Assembly (NCBI GenBank): GCA_905116865.2
Contig: CAJHNH020005011.1
Span: 180,727 to 244,726, forward strand
Length of the DNA stretch: 64,000 bases
Direction of reading: 5' to 3'
Source of the DNA: Candidula unifasciata
Taxonomy: Eukaryota; Mollusca; Gastropoda; Stylommatophora; Geomitridae
Below are positions 26,130 through 37,483 of the stretch, in pieces. Both the position numbers and the translations under genes were made by a program. Every line of letters begins with the position of its first letter. The stretch's first letter is position 1. A model generated the notes under the pieces. The model saw only the letters and a program-made list of their open reading frames with translations. It searched no databases and was not told where the DNA came from.

Positions 26130-27520
26130 TTATCTGTGTGTGACCTATTTGTTGTTGGTTTACCTGTGTGTTGTTGGTTTACCTGTATGTTGTTGGTTTA
26201 ACTGTGTGTTGTTGGTTTACTTGTGTGTTGTTGGTTTACTTGTGTGTTGTTGGTTTACTTGTGTGTTGTTGGTTTACTTGTGTGTTGTTGGTTTACTTGT
26301 GTGATGTTGGTTTACTTGTGTGTTGTTGGTTTACTTGTGTGTTGTTGGTTTACTTGTGTGTTGTTGGTTTTCTTGTGTGATTTTGGTTTACGTGTATTTT
26401 GTTGGTTTACTTGTGTGATGTTGGTTTACTTGTGTGTTGTTGGTTTACTTGTGTGTTGTTGGTTTACTTGTGTGTTGTTGGTTTACTTGTGTGTTGAGGG
26501 TTTACTTGTGTGTTGTTGGTTTACTTGTGTGCTGTTGGTTTACTTGTGTGTTGTTGGTTTACTTGTGTGATGTTGGTTTACTTGTGTGATGTTGGTTTAC
26601 TTGTGTGTTGTTGGTTTATTTGTGTGTTGAGGGTTCACTTGTGTGTTGTTGGTTTATTTGTGTGATGTTGGTTTACTTGTGTGTTGTCGGTTTACTTGTG
26701 TGTTGAGGGTTCACTTGTGTGTTGTTGGTTTACTTGTGTGTTGAGGGTTTACTTGTGTGTTGTTGGTTTACTTGTGTGTTGTTGGTTTACTTGTGTGTTG
26801 AGGGTTTACTTGTGTGTTGAGGGTTTACTTGTGTGTTGTTGGTTTACTTGTGTGTTGTTGGTTTACTTGTGTGTTGTTGGTTTACTTGTGTGTTGTTGGT
26901 TTACTTGTGTGTTGAGGGTTTACTTGTGTGTTGAGGGTTTAATTGTGTGTTGAGGGTTTACTTGTGTGTTGTTGGTTTACTTGTGTGTTGTTGGTTTACT
27001 TGTGTGTTGAGGGTTTACTTGTGTGTTGAGGGTTTACTTGTGTGTTGAGGGTTTACTTGTGTTGTTGGTTTACTTGTGTGTTGAGGGTTCACTTGTGTGT
27101 TGTTGGTTTACTTGTGTGTTGAGCGTTCTCTTGTGTTGTTGGTTTACTTGTGTGTTGAGGGTTCACTTGTGTGTTGAGGGTTCACTTGTGTTGTTGGTTT
27201 ACTTGTGTGTTGAGGGTTTACTTGTGTGTTGTTGGTTTACTTGTGTGATGTTGGTTTACTTGTGTGTTGTTGGTTTACTTGTGTGATGTTGGTTTACTTG
27301 TGTGTTGTTGGTTTACTTGTGTGATGTTGGTTTACTTGTGTGTTGAGGGTTTACTTGTGTGTTGTTGGTTTACTTGTGTGTTGAGGGTTTACCTGTGTGT
27401 TGTTGGTTTACTTGTGTGTTGAGGGTTTACTTGTGTGTTGTTGGTTTACTTGTGTGTTGAGGGTTCACTTGTGTGTTGTTGGTTCACTTGTGTGTTGTTG
27501 GTTTACCTGTATGACACTGC
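26130..27520 (+). repeat. 19-bp minisatellite, about 73 copies
   Basis: The unit is tttacttgtgtgttgttgg, with tgttgaggg and tgatgttgg as frequent variants. It starts about 30 bp after the donor of the 25989 exon. Confidence 0.95.
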
Positions 27521-27861
27521 TTTACCTTCATGTGATCCAGACTCATATTTGCTGCTCTGTTAAAATGAGAATCATGTAAATATTTTTTAAGCTGACCCAA
27601 AATCAGCAGGCATGCAAAAACTGTTGAATCATTTGGAGCAGAAGATCAAATACACACAAAAAAGATAACAGAGAGGAGAAGAGAGACATTTTTGTCAGTG
27701 TGACTCCTTGTAGCTACAGACCTGAAGAATAAGAATAGGACTCCTGAGACAGTGTTGTTCACCTAAACATTTTTTTTTTTTTTTTGACTTTTTCTTTGTG
27801 TACCTGTAAATGTATTTCATTGCTAATTTCATGCCTGAGAATGTAATTTTTCCTCCTTCAG
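27521..27861. other. Unique intron sequence with poly-T
   Basis: About 340 bp without repeat units apart from a T run at about 27770-27785, ahead of the acceptor at 27861. Confidence 0.5.
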
Positions 27862-28056
27862 TAGCTGGAGAATTCAGTATTTGGGACTTCTCCGGCTACG
27901 AGCCATATTACATGTTTTATGACCACTTCCTGGGGGACATCAACTGTATCCACGTGGTCATGTTTAACCTGGAGGACTCCTTGGATGAGCAGATAGCACA
28001 GGTGATCTTCTGGTTAAACTTCCTCAAGGCCAGGATCCACCCACGGATGCCCATAG
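27862..28056 (+). CDS. DAPK1: DAPK1 exon: Roc domain with DFSG
   Basis: The exon is 195 bp, phase 1 in and phase 1 out. It encodes VAGEFSIWDFSGYEP with the DxxG-type DFSG at 27885-27896, then HVVMFNLEDSLDEQI and VIFWLNFLKARI. Human DAPK1 has VGDFSVWEFSG, HVVVFSLEE and VIFWLSFLKS. The acceptor is tcctccttcag and the donor is ccatag/gtatgt. The reading frame stays open through the whole 39-bp array that begins exactly at this donor, until a TAG at 28626, so the exon end rests on homology and on the next exon's phase. Confidence 0.93.
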
Positions 28057-28600
28057 GTATGTCCACCAGCTTTGTGTCTTCTCTAATGTTGTTAGGTATG
28101 TCCACCAGCTTTGTGTCTTCTGTAATGTTGTTAGGTCTGTCCACCAGCTTTGTCTCTTCTCTAATGTTGTTAGGTATGTCCACCAGCTTTGTCTCTTCTC
28201 TAATGTTGTTAGGTATGTCCACCAGCTTTGTGTCTTCTCTAATGTTGTTAGGTATGTCCACCAGCTTTGTCTCTTCTCTAATGTTGTTAGGTATGTCCAC
28301 CAGCTTTGTCTCTTCTCTAATGTTGTTAGGTATGTCCACCAGCTTTGTCTCTTCTCTAATGTTGTTAGGTATGTCCACCAGCTTTGTGTCTTCTCTAATG
28401 TTGTTAGGTATGTCCACCAGCTTTGTGTCTTCTCTAATGTTGTTAGGTATGTCCACCAGCTTTGTCTCTTCTCTAATGTTGTTAGGTATGTCCACCAGCT
28501 TTGTCTCTTCTCTAATGTTGTTAGGTATGTCCACCAGCTTTGTCTCTTCTCTAATGTTGTTAGGTATGTCCACCAGCTTTGTCTCTTCTCTAATGTTGTT
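28057..28600 (+). repeat. 39-bp minisatellite of donor-like units, 14 copies
   Basis: The first unit begins with the real donor of the 27862 exon. Each unit reads gtatgtccaccagctttgtc, then tcttctctaatgttgttag, so every boundary is TTAG/GTATGT (one copy has gtctgt). Because 39 is 13 codons, the exon's frame runs through all copies and would encode the 13-residue unit GMSTSFVSSLMLL until the TAG at 28626. Copies are nearly identical. Confidence 0.95.
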
Positions 28601-28669
28601 AGATATGTTTGCCAACTGTGTGTATTAGATGTTTTTTTTGTTTTTTTTGTGTAATAATGTCACAAATGC

Positions 28670-28970
28670 CAATACTTGAATTATACCAGTGTCACATGTG
28701 TAAATTATACCGGTGTCTCTTACACTACATGTGTGAATAATACCAGTGTCACATGTACGTATTATACCAGTGTCACATACATCACATGTGTGAACTATAC
28801 CAATGTCACGTGTGATTTATACTAGTGTCTCTTACACTACATGTGTGAATTATGCCAGTTCCTCTTACACCACATGTGTGAATTACACCAGTGTCACATA
28901 ACCACATTTGAGAATTATACCAGTGTCACATGTGTGGATTATACAAGTGTCGCATATGCCACATGTGTGG
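28670..28970 (+). repeat. Degenerate repeat of about 25-50 bp
   Basis: Variants of aattataccagtgtcacatg alternate with cttacactacatgtgtg. The units are of uneven length. Confidence 0.65.
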
Positions 28971-29049
28971 ATTTGGACCTAATGAAGTCGGTCTTTTTTT
29001 TTCTGTAAGCCTTTTCTTGATGCTGTCATTCTATCCTTCTTCTCTTACT

Positions 29050-29900
29050 TCTTAGATGTGAAGACTGGCCATGCACTGTGCTTCAAACTGCACATTGGCT
29101 ATGTTTTCGGGCCTCTCCTAACAGATGCCAAGTGAAGCTCTCGCTTCCAAGCCGAAACGTCACAACAACAGACCTATTCTCACACTTACCTACCACCCTC
29201 ATAACATCCGTGCCAAGAATATTTTCCTTAGGCATCTCTCCATCCTTTAAGCCGACCCTACCACCAGCACGATTTTCTCTGAACTTCCTCTAGTAGCCTA
29301 CAGGCATGATCGTAACCTCAAGGACCTTCTAGTCAAGAGTAGGTTATACGCCCCGCGTCTGAGCCCCATTTCAACTGCAAGAGATGTGGCATGAAATACA
29401 TTGGTGAAACAGGTCTACGGCTGGCTGACAGGTTCAGACATCTTTTGGATGTACAAAATGGTGCCCGGAAACCAGTACCAGTGCTCTTCAATTGCCAGGA
29501 TCACTAAGGTGTCCACGACATGGACGTGACAGCCATTAAATCTAGCCATTCCAGCGACAGAGTCCTCAAGTCTCTTGAGAATCGCTTTATTTATACTCTG
29601 GGGACTTTGACGCCCTCCGGAATGAATTGCCAACACAGTTTCATTTAAACTTCCAGGGGATTGAACTGCCCTCACAGTTTCAACCCCTACACCCCAGTTA
29701 TGGCCCCGGATACTCCACAGTGGGTATTTATTCCTCCAGCTGACACATGCGGTCAGTCTGCTGAGTAACAACCGACCTGGCCGCATCGAGATACCAGCTA
29801 AGTGATTTTTTGTGTCTATGTAGTATTGTTTATTTTGTGTGTGCTGATGAAGTCTCATTAGCCGCAACGTTCACGTTTTGTTTGTATTTGTTATATTGTG
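29050..29900 (+). mobile_element. Degenerate Penelope-like retroelement, 3' part
   Basis: Conceptual translation shows the linker of Penelope-like elements (RPILTLTYHP from 29170, then LRHLSIL, NLKDLLVKSRL). After a frameshift near 29355 the GIY-YIG endonuclease region follows: FNCKRCGMKYIGETGLRLAD from 29370, then, beyond a TAA at 29505, LENRFIYTLGTLTPSGMN. Reverse transcriptase sequence is not seen, so the copy is 5'-truncated and inactive. A hammerhead-like motif lies near its 3' end. Family assignment rests on motif recognition alone. Confidence 0.65.
29841..29872 (+). ncRNA. Degenerate hammerhead-ribozyme-like motif
   Basis: The core ctgatga at 29844-29850 is followed by a 12-base arm and gccgcaacgtt. 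Penelope-like elements typically end with ctgatga, a GC-rich stem and gaaacgtt. Here GAAA has become GCAA and stem II pairs poorly, so catalysis is unlikely. It supports the Penelope-like call for the flanking sequence. Confidence 0.4.
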
Positions 29901-30149
29901 AAGCTTGCTAATATACTTTTCGTTTGGGTTTATGTCTTTTCTTGATATATTTATAGACTTCTGTATAATGGGCAAAGTTGCCTACAGTGTAAATCATTTT
30001 GCCTATACGGTAAGCTCACCTTGTCTATGGGGTAATGTCGCCTTGTCTACGGGATAGGGTCACCCTCCTTGGGTGCCTTTTAGAACATGTTCTTTTGTTT
30101 GTTTCTCTACTGGGCCCAGGTAACACACCTGCCATGTCTTCCTTTGATG

Positions 30150-31960
30150 TCTGGTAACACTCCTGAAATGTCCTTTCTTTGATGTTGAGGTCTGGTAACA
30201 CCCCTACAATTTCTTTCTTTGTTGTTGAGGTCTGGTAACACACCTACAATTTCTTTCTTTGTTGTTGAGGTCTGGTAACACACCTACAATTTCTTTCTTT
30301 GTTGTTGAGGTCTGGTAACACACCTACAATTTCTTTCTTTGTTGTGGAGGTCTGGTAACACACCTACAATTTCTTTCTTTGTTGTTGAGGTCTGGTAACA
30401 CACCTACAATTTCTTTCTTTGTTGTTGAGGTCTGGTAACACACCTACAATTTCTTTCTTTGTTGTTGAGGTCTGGTAACACACCTACAATTTCTTTCTTT
30501 GTTGTTGAGGTCTGGTAACACCCCTACAATTTCTTTCTTTGTTGTTGAGGTCTGGTAACACCCCTACAATTTCTTTCTTTGTTGTTGAGGTCTGGTAACA
30601 CACCTACAATTTCTTTCTTTGTTGTTGAGGTCTGGTAACACACCTACAATTTCTTTCTTTGTTGTTGAGGTCTGGTAACACACCTACAATTTCTTTCTTT
30701 GATGTGGAGGTCTGGTAACACACCTGCCATGTCTTCCTTTGATGTCTGGTAACACTCCTGAAATGTCCTTTCTTTGATGTGGAGGTCTGGTAACACACCT
30801 ACAATTTCTTTCTTTGTTGTTGAGGTCTGGTAACACCCCTACAATTTCTTTCTTTGTTGTTGAGGTCTGGTAACACACCTACAATTTCTTTCTTTGATGT
30901 TGAGGTCTGGTAACACACCTACAATTTCTTTCTTTGTTGTTGAGGTCTGGTAACACACCTACAATTTCTTTCTTTGATGTGGAGGTCTGGTAACACACCT
31001 ACAATTTCTTTTTTTGTTGTTGAGGTGTGGTAACACACCTACAATTTCTTTCTTTGATGTGGAGTCTGGTAACACACCTACAATTTCTTTCTTTGATGTG
31101 GAGGTCTGGTAACACACCTACAATTTCTTTCTTTGTTGTTGAGGTCTGGTAACACACCTACAATTTCTTTCTTTGTTGTTGAGGTCTGGTAACACACCTA
31201 CAATTTCTTTCTTTGATGTTGAGGTCTGGTAACACACCTACAATTTCTTTCTTTGTTGTTGAGGTGTGGTAACACACCTACAATTTCTTTCTTTGTTGTT
31301 GAGGTCTGGTAACACCCCTACAATTTCTTTCTTTGATGTTGAGGTCTGGTAACACACCTACAATTTCTTTCTTTGTTGTTGAGGTCTGGTAACACACCTA
31401 CAATTTCTTTCTTTGTTGTTGAGGTCTGGTAACACACCTACAATTTCTTTCTTTGTTGTTGAGGTCTGGTAACACACCTACAATTTCTTTCTTTGTTGTT
31501 GAGGTCTGGTAACACACCTACAATTTCTTTCTTTGTTGTTGAGGTCTGGTAACACACCTACAATTTCTTTCTTTGTTGTTGAGGTCTGGTAACACACCTA
31601 CAATTTCTTTCTTTGTTGTGGAGGTCTGGTAACACACCTACAATTTCTTTCTTTGTTGTTGAGGTCTGGTAACACACCTACAATTTCTTTCTTTGTTGTT
31701 GAGGTCTGGTAACACACCTACAATTTCTTTCTTTGTTGTTGAGGTCTGGTAACACACCTACAATTTCTTTCTTTGTTGTTGAGGTCTGGTAACACACCTA
31801 CAATTTCTTTCTTTGTTGTTGAGGTCTGGTAACACACCTACAATTTCTTTCTTTGTTGTTGAGGTCTGGTAACACACCTACAATTTCTTTCTTTGATGTG
31901 GAGGTCTGGTAACACACCTACAATTTCTTTCTTTGTTGTTGAGGTCTGGTAACACACATT
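30150..31960 (+). repeat. 40-bp minisatellite, about 45 copies
   Basis: The unit is gaggtctggtaacacaccta plus caatttctttctttgttgtt, with gatgtgg/gttgttg variants. Two odd units with tgccatgtcttcctttgatg occur near 30120 and 30725. It lies before the 32002 exon. Confidence 0.95.
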
Positions 31961-32001
31961 CAGTGTTCTTTTAAAAATTAAGAAATGATTCTGCCAAACA
32001 G

Positions 32002-32267
32002 GTTACTGTGGGAAGCTGCAGAATACCGCTCAGGTGGTGTTGGTGGCAACCCACGCTGACAAGTCTTCGACTCTATGCCAAAAAACGTCCAGTGGGGTCC
32101 ACACAAACAAGGACACCTCCTATATCCTCGACAGAGCTCTCAGCATTTTCCAGTATGACCTTGACATTTGCCCCACAATTTTCCTCATGGATGCACAGTT
32201 ACCTTCCTCACCTGACATGCGAGCTTTCAAACAACAACTGGCCAAGATCAAACTCGACATCTCTGAG
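32002..32267 (+). CDS. DAPK1: DAPK1 exon: Roc domain with THAD
   Basis: The exon is 266 bp, phase 1 in and phase 0 out. It encodes GYCGKLQNTAQVVLVATHAD, the nucleotide-specificity motif THAD lying at 32049-32060, then a region rich in Ser and Thr, YDLDICPTIFLMDA, and DMRAFKQQLAKIKLDISE. Human DAPK1 has FGGKLKNPLQVVLVATHAD, KLFVLDAGAS and LRNHLQEIRSQI. The acceptor is ctgccaaacag, a weak pyrimidine tract. The donor is gag/gtatgt. Confidence 0.94.
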
Positions 32268-32448
32268 GTATGTCAGTGTATTAGTATGTCAGTGTGTCAG
32301 TATATCAGTGTGTTAGTATGTCAGTGTGTCAGTCTGTTTCTCTATTTCTTTTTCTGTCCCTCTGTTACCCTTAAATATCTCTCAGCTGTCTCTTCTTGAT
32401 CACTCTGTTGGTTCCTTTGTCTCTTTTTTTTCTTTCTTTTTCTCTGTA

Positions 32449-32452
<4 letters not shown>

Positions 32453-32526
<74 letters not shown>
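32453..32526 (+). repeat. (TC)n microsatellite
   Basis: About 37 uninterrupted TC dinucleotides follow the intron start after the 32002 exon, then a short CA-rich stretch. Confidence 0.95.
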
Positions 32527-32529
<3 letters not shown>

Positions 32530-32664
32530 GTGTGCACACACACATACACACTCACACAAATATGCTATATTAGACACATCTTGAGAAGAAATTAGCAGAG
32601 AATTAACAAACAGGCTTTACAATGGGAAACAGAGGGATTGAGAAAACACAAGGACATTCAAGAG

Positions 32665-33515
32665 AAACCCACAAGCTGATGTTGATGAGAGAACCTACAA
32701 GCTGATGTTGATGAGAGAACCTACAAGCTGATGTTGATGAGAGAACCTACAAGCTGATGTTGATGAGAGAACCTACAAGCTGATGTTGATGAGAGAACCT
32801 ACAAGCTGATGTTGATGAGAGAAACCACAAGCTGATGTTGATGAGAGAAACCACAAGCTGATGTTGATGAGAGAAACAAGCTGATGTTGATGAGAGAAAC
32901 CCACAAGCTGATGTTGATGAGAGAAACCCACAAGCTGATGTTGATGAGAGAAACCCACAAGCTGATGTTGATGTGAGAAGCCACAAGCTGATGTTGATGT
33001 GAGAACCCACAAGCTGATGTTAATGTGAGAACCCACAAGCTGATGTTGATGAGAGAAACCCACAAGCTGATGTTGATGAGAGAAACCCACAAGCTGTTGT
33101 TGATGAGAGAAACCCACAAGCTGATGTTGATGAGAGAAACCCACAAGCTGATGTTGATGAGAGAAACTCACAAGCTGATGTTGATGAGAGAAACCCACAA
33201 GCTGATGTTGATGAGAGAAACCCACAAGCTGATGTTGATGAGAGAAACTCTCAAGCTGATGTTGATTAGAGAACCCACAAGCTGATGTTGATGAGAGAAG
33301 CCACAAGCTGATGTTGATGAGAGAAACTCTCAAGCTGATGTTGATTAGAGAACCCACAAGTTGATGTTGATGAGAGAACCCACAAGCTGATGTTGATAAG
33401 AGAACCCACAAGCTGATGTTGATTAGAGAACCCACAAGCTGATGTTGATTAGAGAACCCACAAGCTGATGTTGATGTGAGAAGCCCACAAGCTGATGTTG
33501 ATTAGAGAAGCCTCA
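32665..33515 (+). repeat. 24-27-bp minisatellite, about 33 copies
   Basis: The unit is cacaagctgatgttgatgag plus agaaac or agaacc. Length variation between copies is higher than in neighbouring arrays. Confidence 0.92.
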
Positions 33516-33574
33516 AGTTGAGCTGATTGCACAAGATACATCAGAATAGAGCAAAAGAATGCATGTCCTTTAGG

Positions 33575-35340
33575 ACATACAGTGGCACAGCTGGACAAAC
33601 AGTGGCACAGCCGGACATACAGTGGCACAGCTGGACATACAGTGGCACAGCTGGACATCCAGTGGCACAGCCGGACATACAGTGGCACACCTGGACATAC
33701 AGTGGCACAGCTGGACATACAGGAGCACAGCTGGACATCCAGTGGCACAGCCGGACATACAGTGGCACAGCTGGACATACAGTGGCACAGCCGGACATAC
33801 AGTGGCACAGCTGGACATACAGTGGCACAGCCAGACATACAGTGGCACAGCTGGACATACAGTGGCACAGCCGGACATACAGTGGGACAGCCTGACATAC
33901 AGTGGCACAGCTGGACATACAGGGGCACAGCCAGACATACAGTGGCACAGCCAGACATACACTGGCACAGCCGGACATACACTGGCACAGCTGGACATAC
34001 AGTGGCACAGCCGGACATACAGTGGCACAGCCGGACATACAGTGGCACAGCCGGACATACAGTGGCACAGCCGGACATACAGGGGCAGAGCTGGACATAC
34101 AGGGGCACAGCCGGACATACAGTGGCACAGCCGGACATACAGTGGCACAGCCGGACGTACAGTGGCACAGCTGGAAAAACAGTGGTACAGCTGGACACAC
34201 AGTGGCACAGCTGGACATACAGTGGCACAGCTGGACATACAGTGGCACAGCCGGACATACAGTGGCACAGCTGGATATCCAGTGGCACAGCCGGACATAC
34301 AGTGGCACACCTGGACATACAGTGGCACAGCTGGAAAAAACAGTGGTACAGCTGGACATACAGTGGCACAGCTGGACATACAGTGGCACAGCTGGACATA
34401 CAGTGGCACAGCCGGACATACAGTGGCACAGCCTGAGATACAGTGGCACAGCTGGACATACATTGGCACAGCTGGACATACAGGGGCACAGCCGGACATA
34501 CAGTGGCACAGCTGGACATACAGTGGCACAGCTGGACATACAGTGGCACAGCCTGACATACAGTGGCACAGCCTGAGATACAGTGGCACAGCTGGACATA
34601 CAGTGGCACAGCTGGACATACAGGGGCACAGCTGGACATACAGTGGCACAGCCGGACATACAGTGGCACAGCCGGACATACAGTGGCACAGCCTGACATA
34701 CAGTGGCACAGCCTGAGATACAGTGGCACAGCCTGAGATACAGTGGCACAGCCTGAGATACAGTGGCACAGCTGGACATACAGGGGCACAGCCGGACATA
34801 CAGGGGCACAGCTGGACATACAGGGGCACAGCCGGACATACAGGGGCACAGCTGGACATACAGTGGCACAGCTGGACATACAGTGGCACAGCTGGACATA
34901 CAGTGGCACAGCTGGACATACAGTGGCACAGCTGGACATACAGGGGCACAGCTGGACATACAGGGGCACAGCTGGACATACAGTGGCACAGCCGGACATA
35001 CAGTGGCACAACTGGACATACAGTGGCACAGCCTGACATACAGTGGCACAGCCTGAGATACAGTGGCACAGCCGGACATACAGTGGCACAGCCTGAGATA
35101 CAGGGGCACAGCCTGACATACAGTGGCACAGCCGGACATACAGTGGCACAGCCGGACATACAGTGGCACAGCCGGACATACAGTGGCACAGCTGGACATA
35201 CAGTGGCACAGCCGGACATACAGAGGCACAGCCGGACATACAGTGGCACAGCTGGACATACAGTGGCACAGCTGGACATACAGAGGCACAGCTGGACATA
35301 CAGTGGCACAGCTGGACATACAGTGGCACAGCTGGACAGT
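33575..35340 (+). repeat. 20-bp minisatellite, about 88 copies
   Basis: The unit is cagtggcacagctggacata, with ctgg/ccgg/cctg and gtgg/gggg variants. The lack of stop triplets in several frames gives very long artefactual open frames on both strands. Confidence 0.96.
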
Positions 35341-35344
35341 AAAT

Positions 35345-36009
35345 ATATGTACATATATATGAACCCACATTGTTTAATAATTATTATTGTTATTTTTTAC
35401 TTTTATCGTCTTTCTCCTCAAAAGCTTCCATCACGTGATTAACATAAAAGTGAGCTGAAGTAAATTAGTATGTGCAAAGGCACTGAAAATAAGTACACAA
35501 TTTACTTAACTTTTTTATAACACCATGAACAAGATTTTATTAATATTCTAAACAAAATAAATTGAATGATATTGATCTTGCAATATTAAAAAGATAATAG
35601 CTCAGTGATAGTAGTGAGTCAGTCAGTGAGTTCAATAGGTGCATATGCTAGTAGAGTGAGGATGGTTTCACGATGATAATAATTGATTTGAAGATAACTT
35701 GTAATCCTGGTACAACTGTCAGGATGAGACTCTACCTCTTGTCCAGTTTGTCGACATTACTGCTTCAAGCAGGCCGTTACACAGATGGTCTCACTTGTCA
35801 GCCCTAGAGTCCACCCTTTTATAATCTCTGCTAAGCTTATCCTATTTCTCCCCCTAAACCTCTCTCATTCATGGGATGTCAAAGCTCCTCCCTGTGGGTA
35901 AGTCCTTTGACTGTCAGTCAGGACAGCACAACACTTGTTTGCATTCCCATGGTTACATTCTTAGGGTCCATCACTCTGGCCAGTGCCCATGAACGCATTC
36001 ACACCTTTG
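35345..36009. other. Unique intron sequence, nothing recognised
   Basis: About 660 bp of AT-rich sequence, with a short gtcagtcagtgag stretch near 35615. There is no coding or structured feature. Confidence 0.5.
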
Positions 36010-36475
36010 TTTCCATCTTCATTCTGACAATTGCTCCGACCCTGGTCTGAGATTGTCTGCTAACACCTCATTCTGACAATTGCTCTGACCCAGTCTGAGA
36101 TTGTCTGCTAACACCTCATTCTGACAATTGCTCTGACCCAGGTCTGAGATTGTCTGCTAACACCTCATTCTGACAATTGCTCTGACCCAGGTCTGAGATT
36201 GTCGGCTAACACTTCATTCTGACAATTGCTCCGACCCAGGTCTGAGATTGTCTGCTAACACTTCATTCTGACAATTGCTCTGACCCAGGTCTGAGATTGT
36301 CTGCTAACACTTCATTCTGACAATTGCTCCGACCCTTGTCTGAGATTGTCTGCTAACACTTCATTCTGACAATTGCTCCGACCCAGGTCTGAAATTGTCT
36401 GCTAATACTTCATTCTGACAATTTCTCTGACCCAGGTCTGAGATTGTCTGCTAACACCTCATTCTGAAAGGTGTC
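36010..36475 (+). repeat. 49-bp minisatellite, about nine copies
   Basis: Units contain cattctgacaattgctctga, cccaggtctgagattgtctg and ctaacactt. Confidence 0.9.
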
Positions 36476-36600
36476 AACCCGAGCCCTGGCTTGCAGTTTA
36501 AGAAAGATAATCCCAGGGGGTTATAATTAATTTTATGACCAGTTACCTGCCCTTGAGTCTGGCTTGAGGATAATTAGATAACACTTAAGGTTAGGTGGTC

Positions 36601-36828
36601 AGCATTTATTCTCTATTGTCCTTTTCAGGATGAAATTTTTTATTTGAAGCTCCACCCTGGCTTTTGCCAGGGGCCGCAATATAGGCAGGCCATAAATATG
36701 GCCTAATGTCTGAACGCGGTTTCTAGGACCTCTCCACGGCGATCCTCATCCGCATGGTGGCACTTTGTGTCATCGGGTGTTTATCGCTTGTGTGATGTCC
36801 TGGGGGAGTAGAAAGTCAGTCAGTCAGT
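36601..36828 (+). mobile_element. SINE-like (or short LINE 3' end) retroelement with 13-bp TSD
   Basis: The direct repeat aggttaggtggtc is identical at 36588-36600 and 36829-36841. Between them a 228-bp unique sequence ends in a gtcagtcagtcagt tail, typical of retroposons with tetranucleotide tails. The body includes the hairpin-like ccctggcttttgccaggg (about 36656-36673) and gcaggccataaatatggcct. No tRNA promoter boxes were seen, so a truncated LINE 3' end is equally possible. The perfect target duplication suggests a young insertion. Confidence 0.7.
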
Positions 36829-37104
36829 AGGTTAGGTGGTCTGTACTTTCCACTTCACTGGTGCCATTAAGTCTACCTGCTCAGTCTCATCTATATGCTT
36901 GACACCTTATCTCTGGGCAAGAGTCCAAGTGTTTCATATCAACTACAGTCCAGGGAAATAAAATAGCTTTGTTCTGGGTCGACCTAGATACAGGTTACAG
37001 TCCAGGAGCATATTTCCTCTATGCTTTAAAATACATAGACAAATAAATTAGGTTGAGGAAAGACGTGTTCTGAAGTCAAGCGTATATTATTTTGTTTTTC
37101 TCAG

Positions 37105-37293
37105 AAACTTCCAAGAACAAATGGTTTACTGTCAGCCGTAGTCGCCCAGATGCCAGAGTGGCGGCGAGCCTTACATGCCTACCCTGTTCTGAGCTGGCCA
37201 CAGTTCATGGAGCAGGTTCGAGGCTGTGTCAACCCACTGGCCAGCGATGACGACATCAAGTTGTTGGATCGGCAGCTGCAGCTGATGGGAGAG
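37105..37293 (+). CDS. DAPK1: DAPK1 exon: Roc-COR junction
   Basis: The exon is 189 bp, phase 0 both sides, 63 codons. It starts KLPRTNGLLSAVVAQMPEWR and contains LSWPQFMEQVRGCVNPLASD and LDRQLQLMGE. Human DAPK1 has ISTLPSWRK, LMSLQQFVYDVQDQLNPLAS and QQLHSTGE. The acceptor is ttttctcag, the donor gag/gtatgt. The COR region dimerises and couples the Roc domain to the rest of the protein in ROCO family proteins. A near-perfect 20-bp array follows in the intron. Confidence 0.92.
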
Positions 37294-37483
37294 GTATGTG
37301 TGAGCTCAGGCTTGTCTAGAGAAGTCATGACAAGACAAGGTCAAGGTCCAACACACACAGACACATGCAAGCACACATACACGCACACAGAGATAGAGCT
37401 GCCCCATCAGGTGATATAAATCCTCACAATGACCACAATAGCCCATGGTCACTCAGTCATTTGGCAGTTGACAACTATCCTGT

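Noticed and set aside
29110..29160. Second hammerhead-like motif (agatgccaagtgaagctctc ... gccgaaacgtcac)
   Set aside because: GAAAC and a small gaagc/gcttc hairpin are present, but the ctgatga core is missing, and the site overlaps the start of the linker-like coding remnant.
29415..29867. Minus-strand 150-codon frame
   Set aside because: It is antisense to the Penelope-like remnant, whose plus-strand reading gives the recognisable motifs.
33449..35368. Several overlapping open frames of about 600 codons (Cys/Ser/Val-rich or His/Thr-rich)
   Set aside because: They arise from the 20-bp array with no stop triplet in the unit, occur in all frames at once, and show no non-repeat domain.
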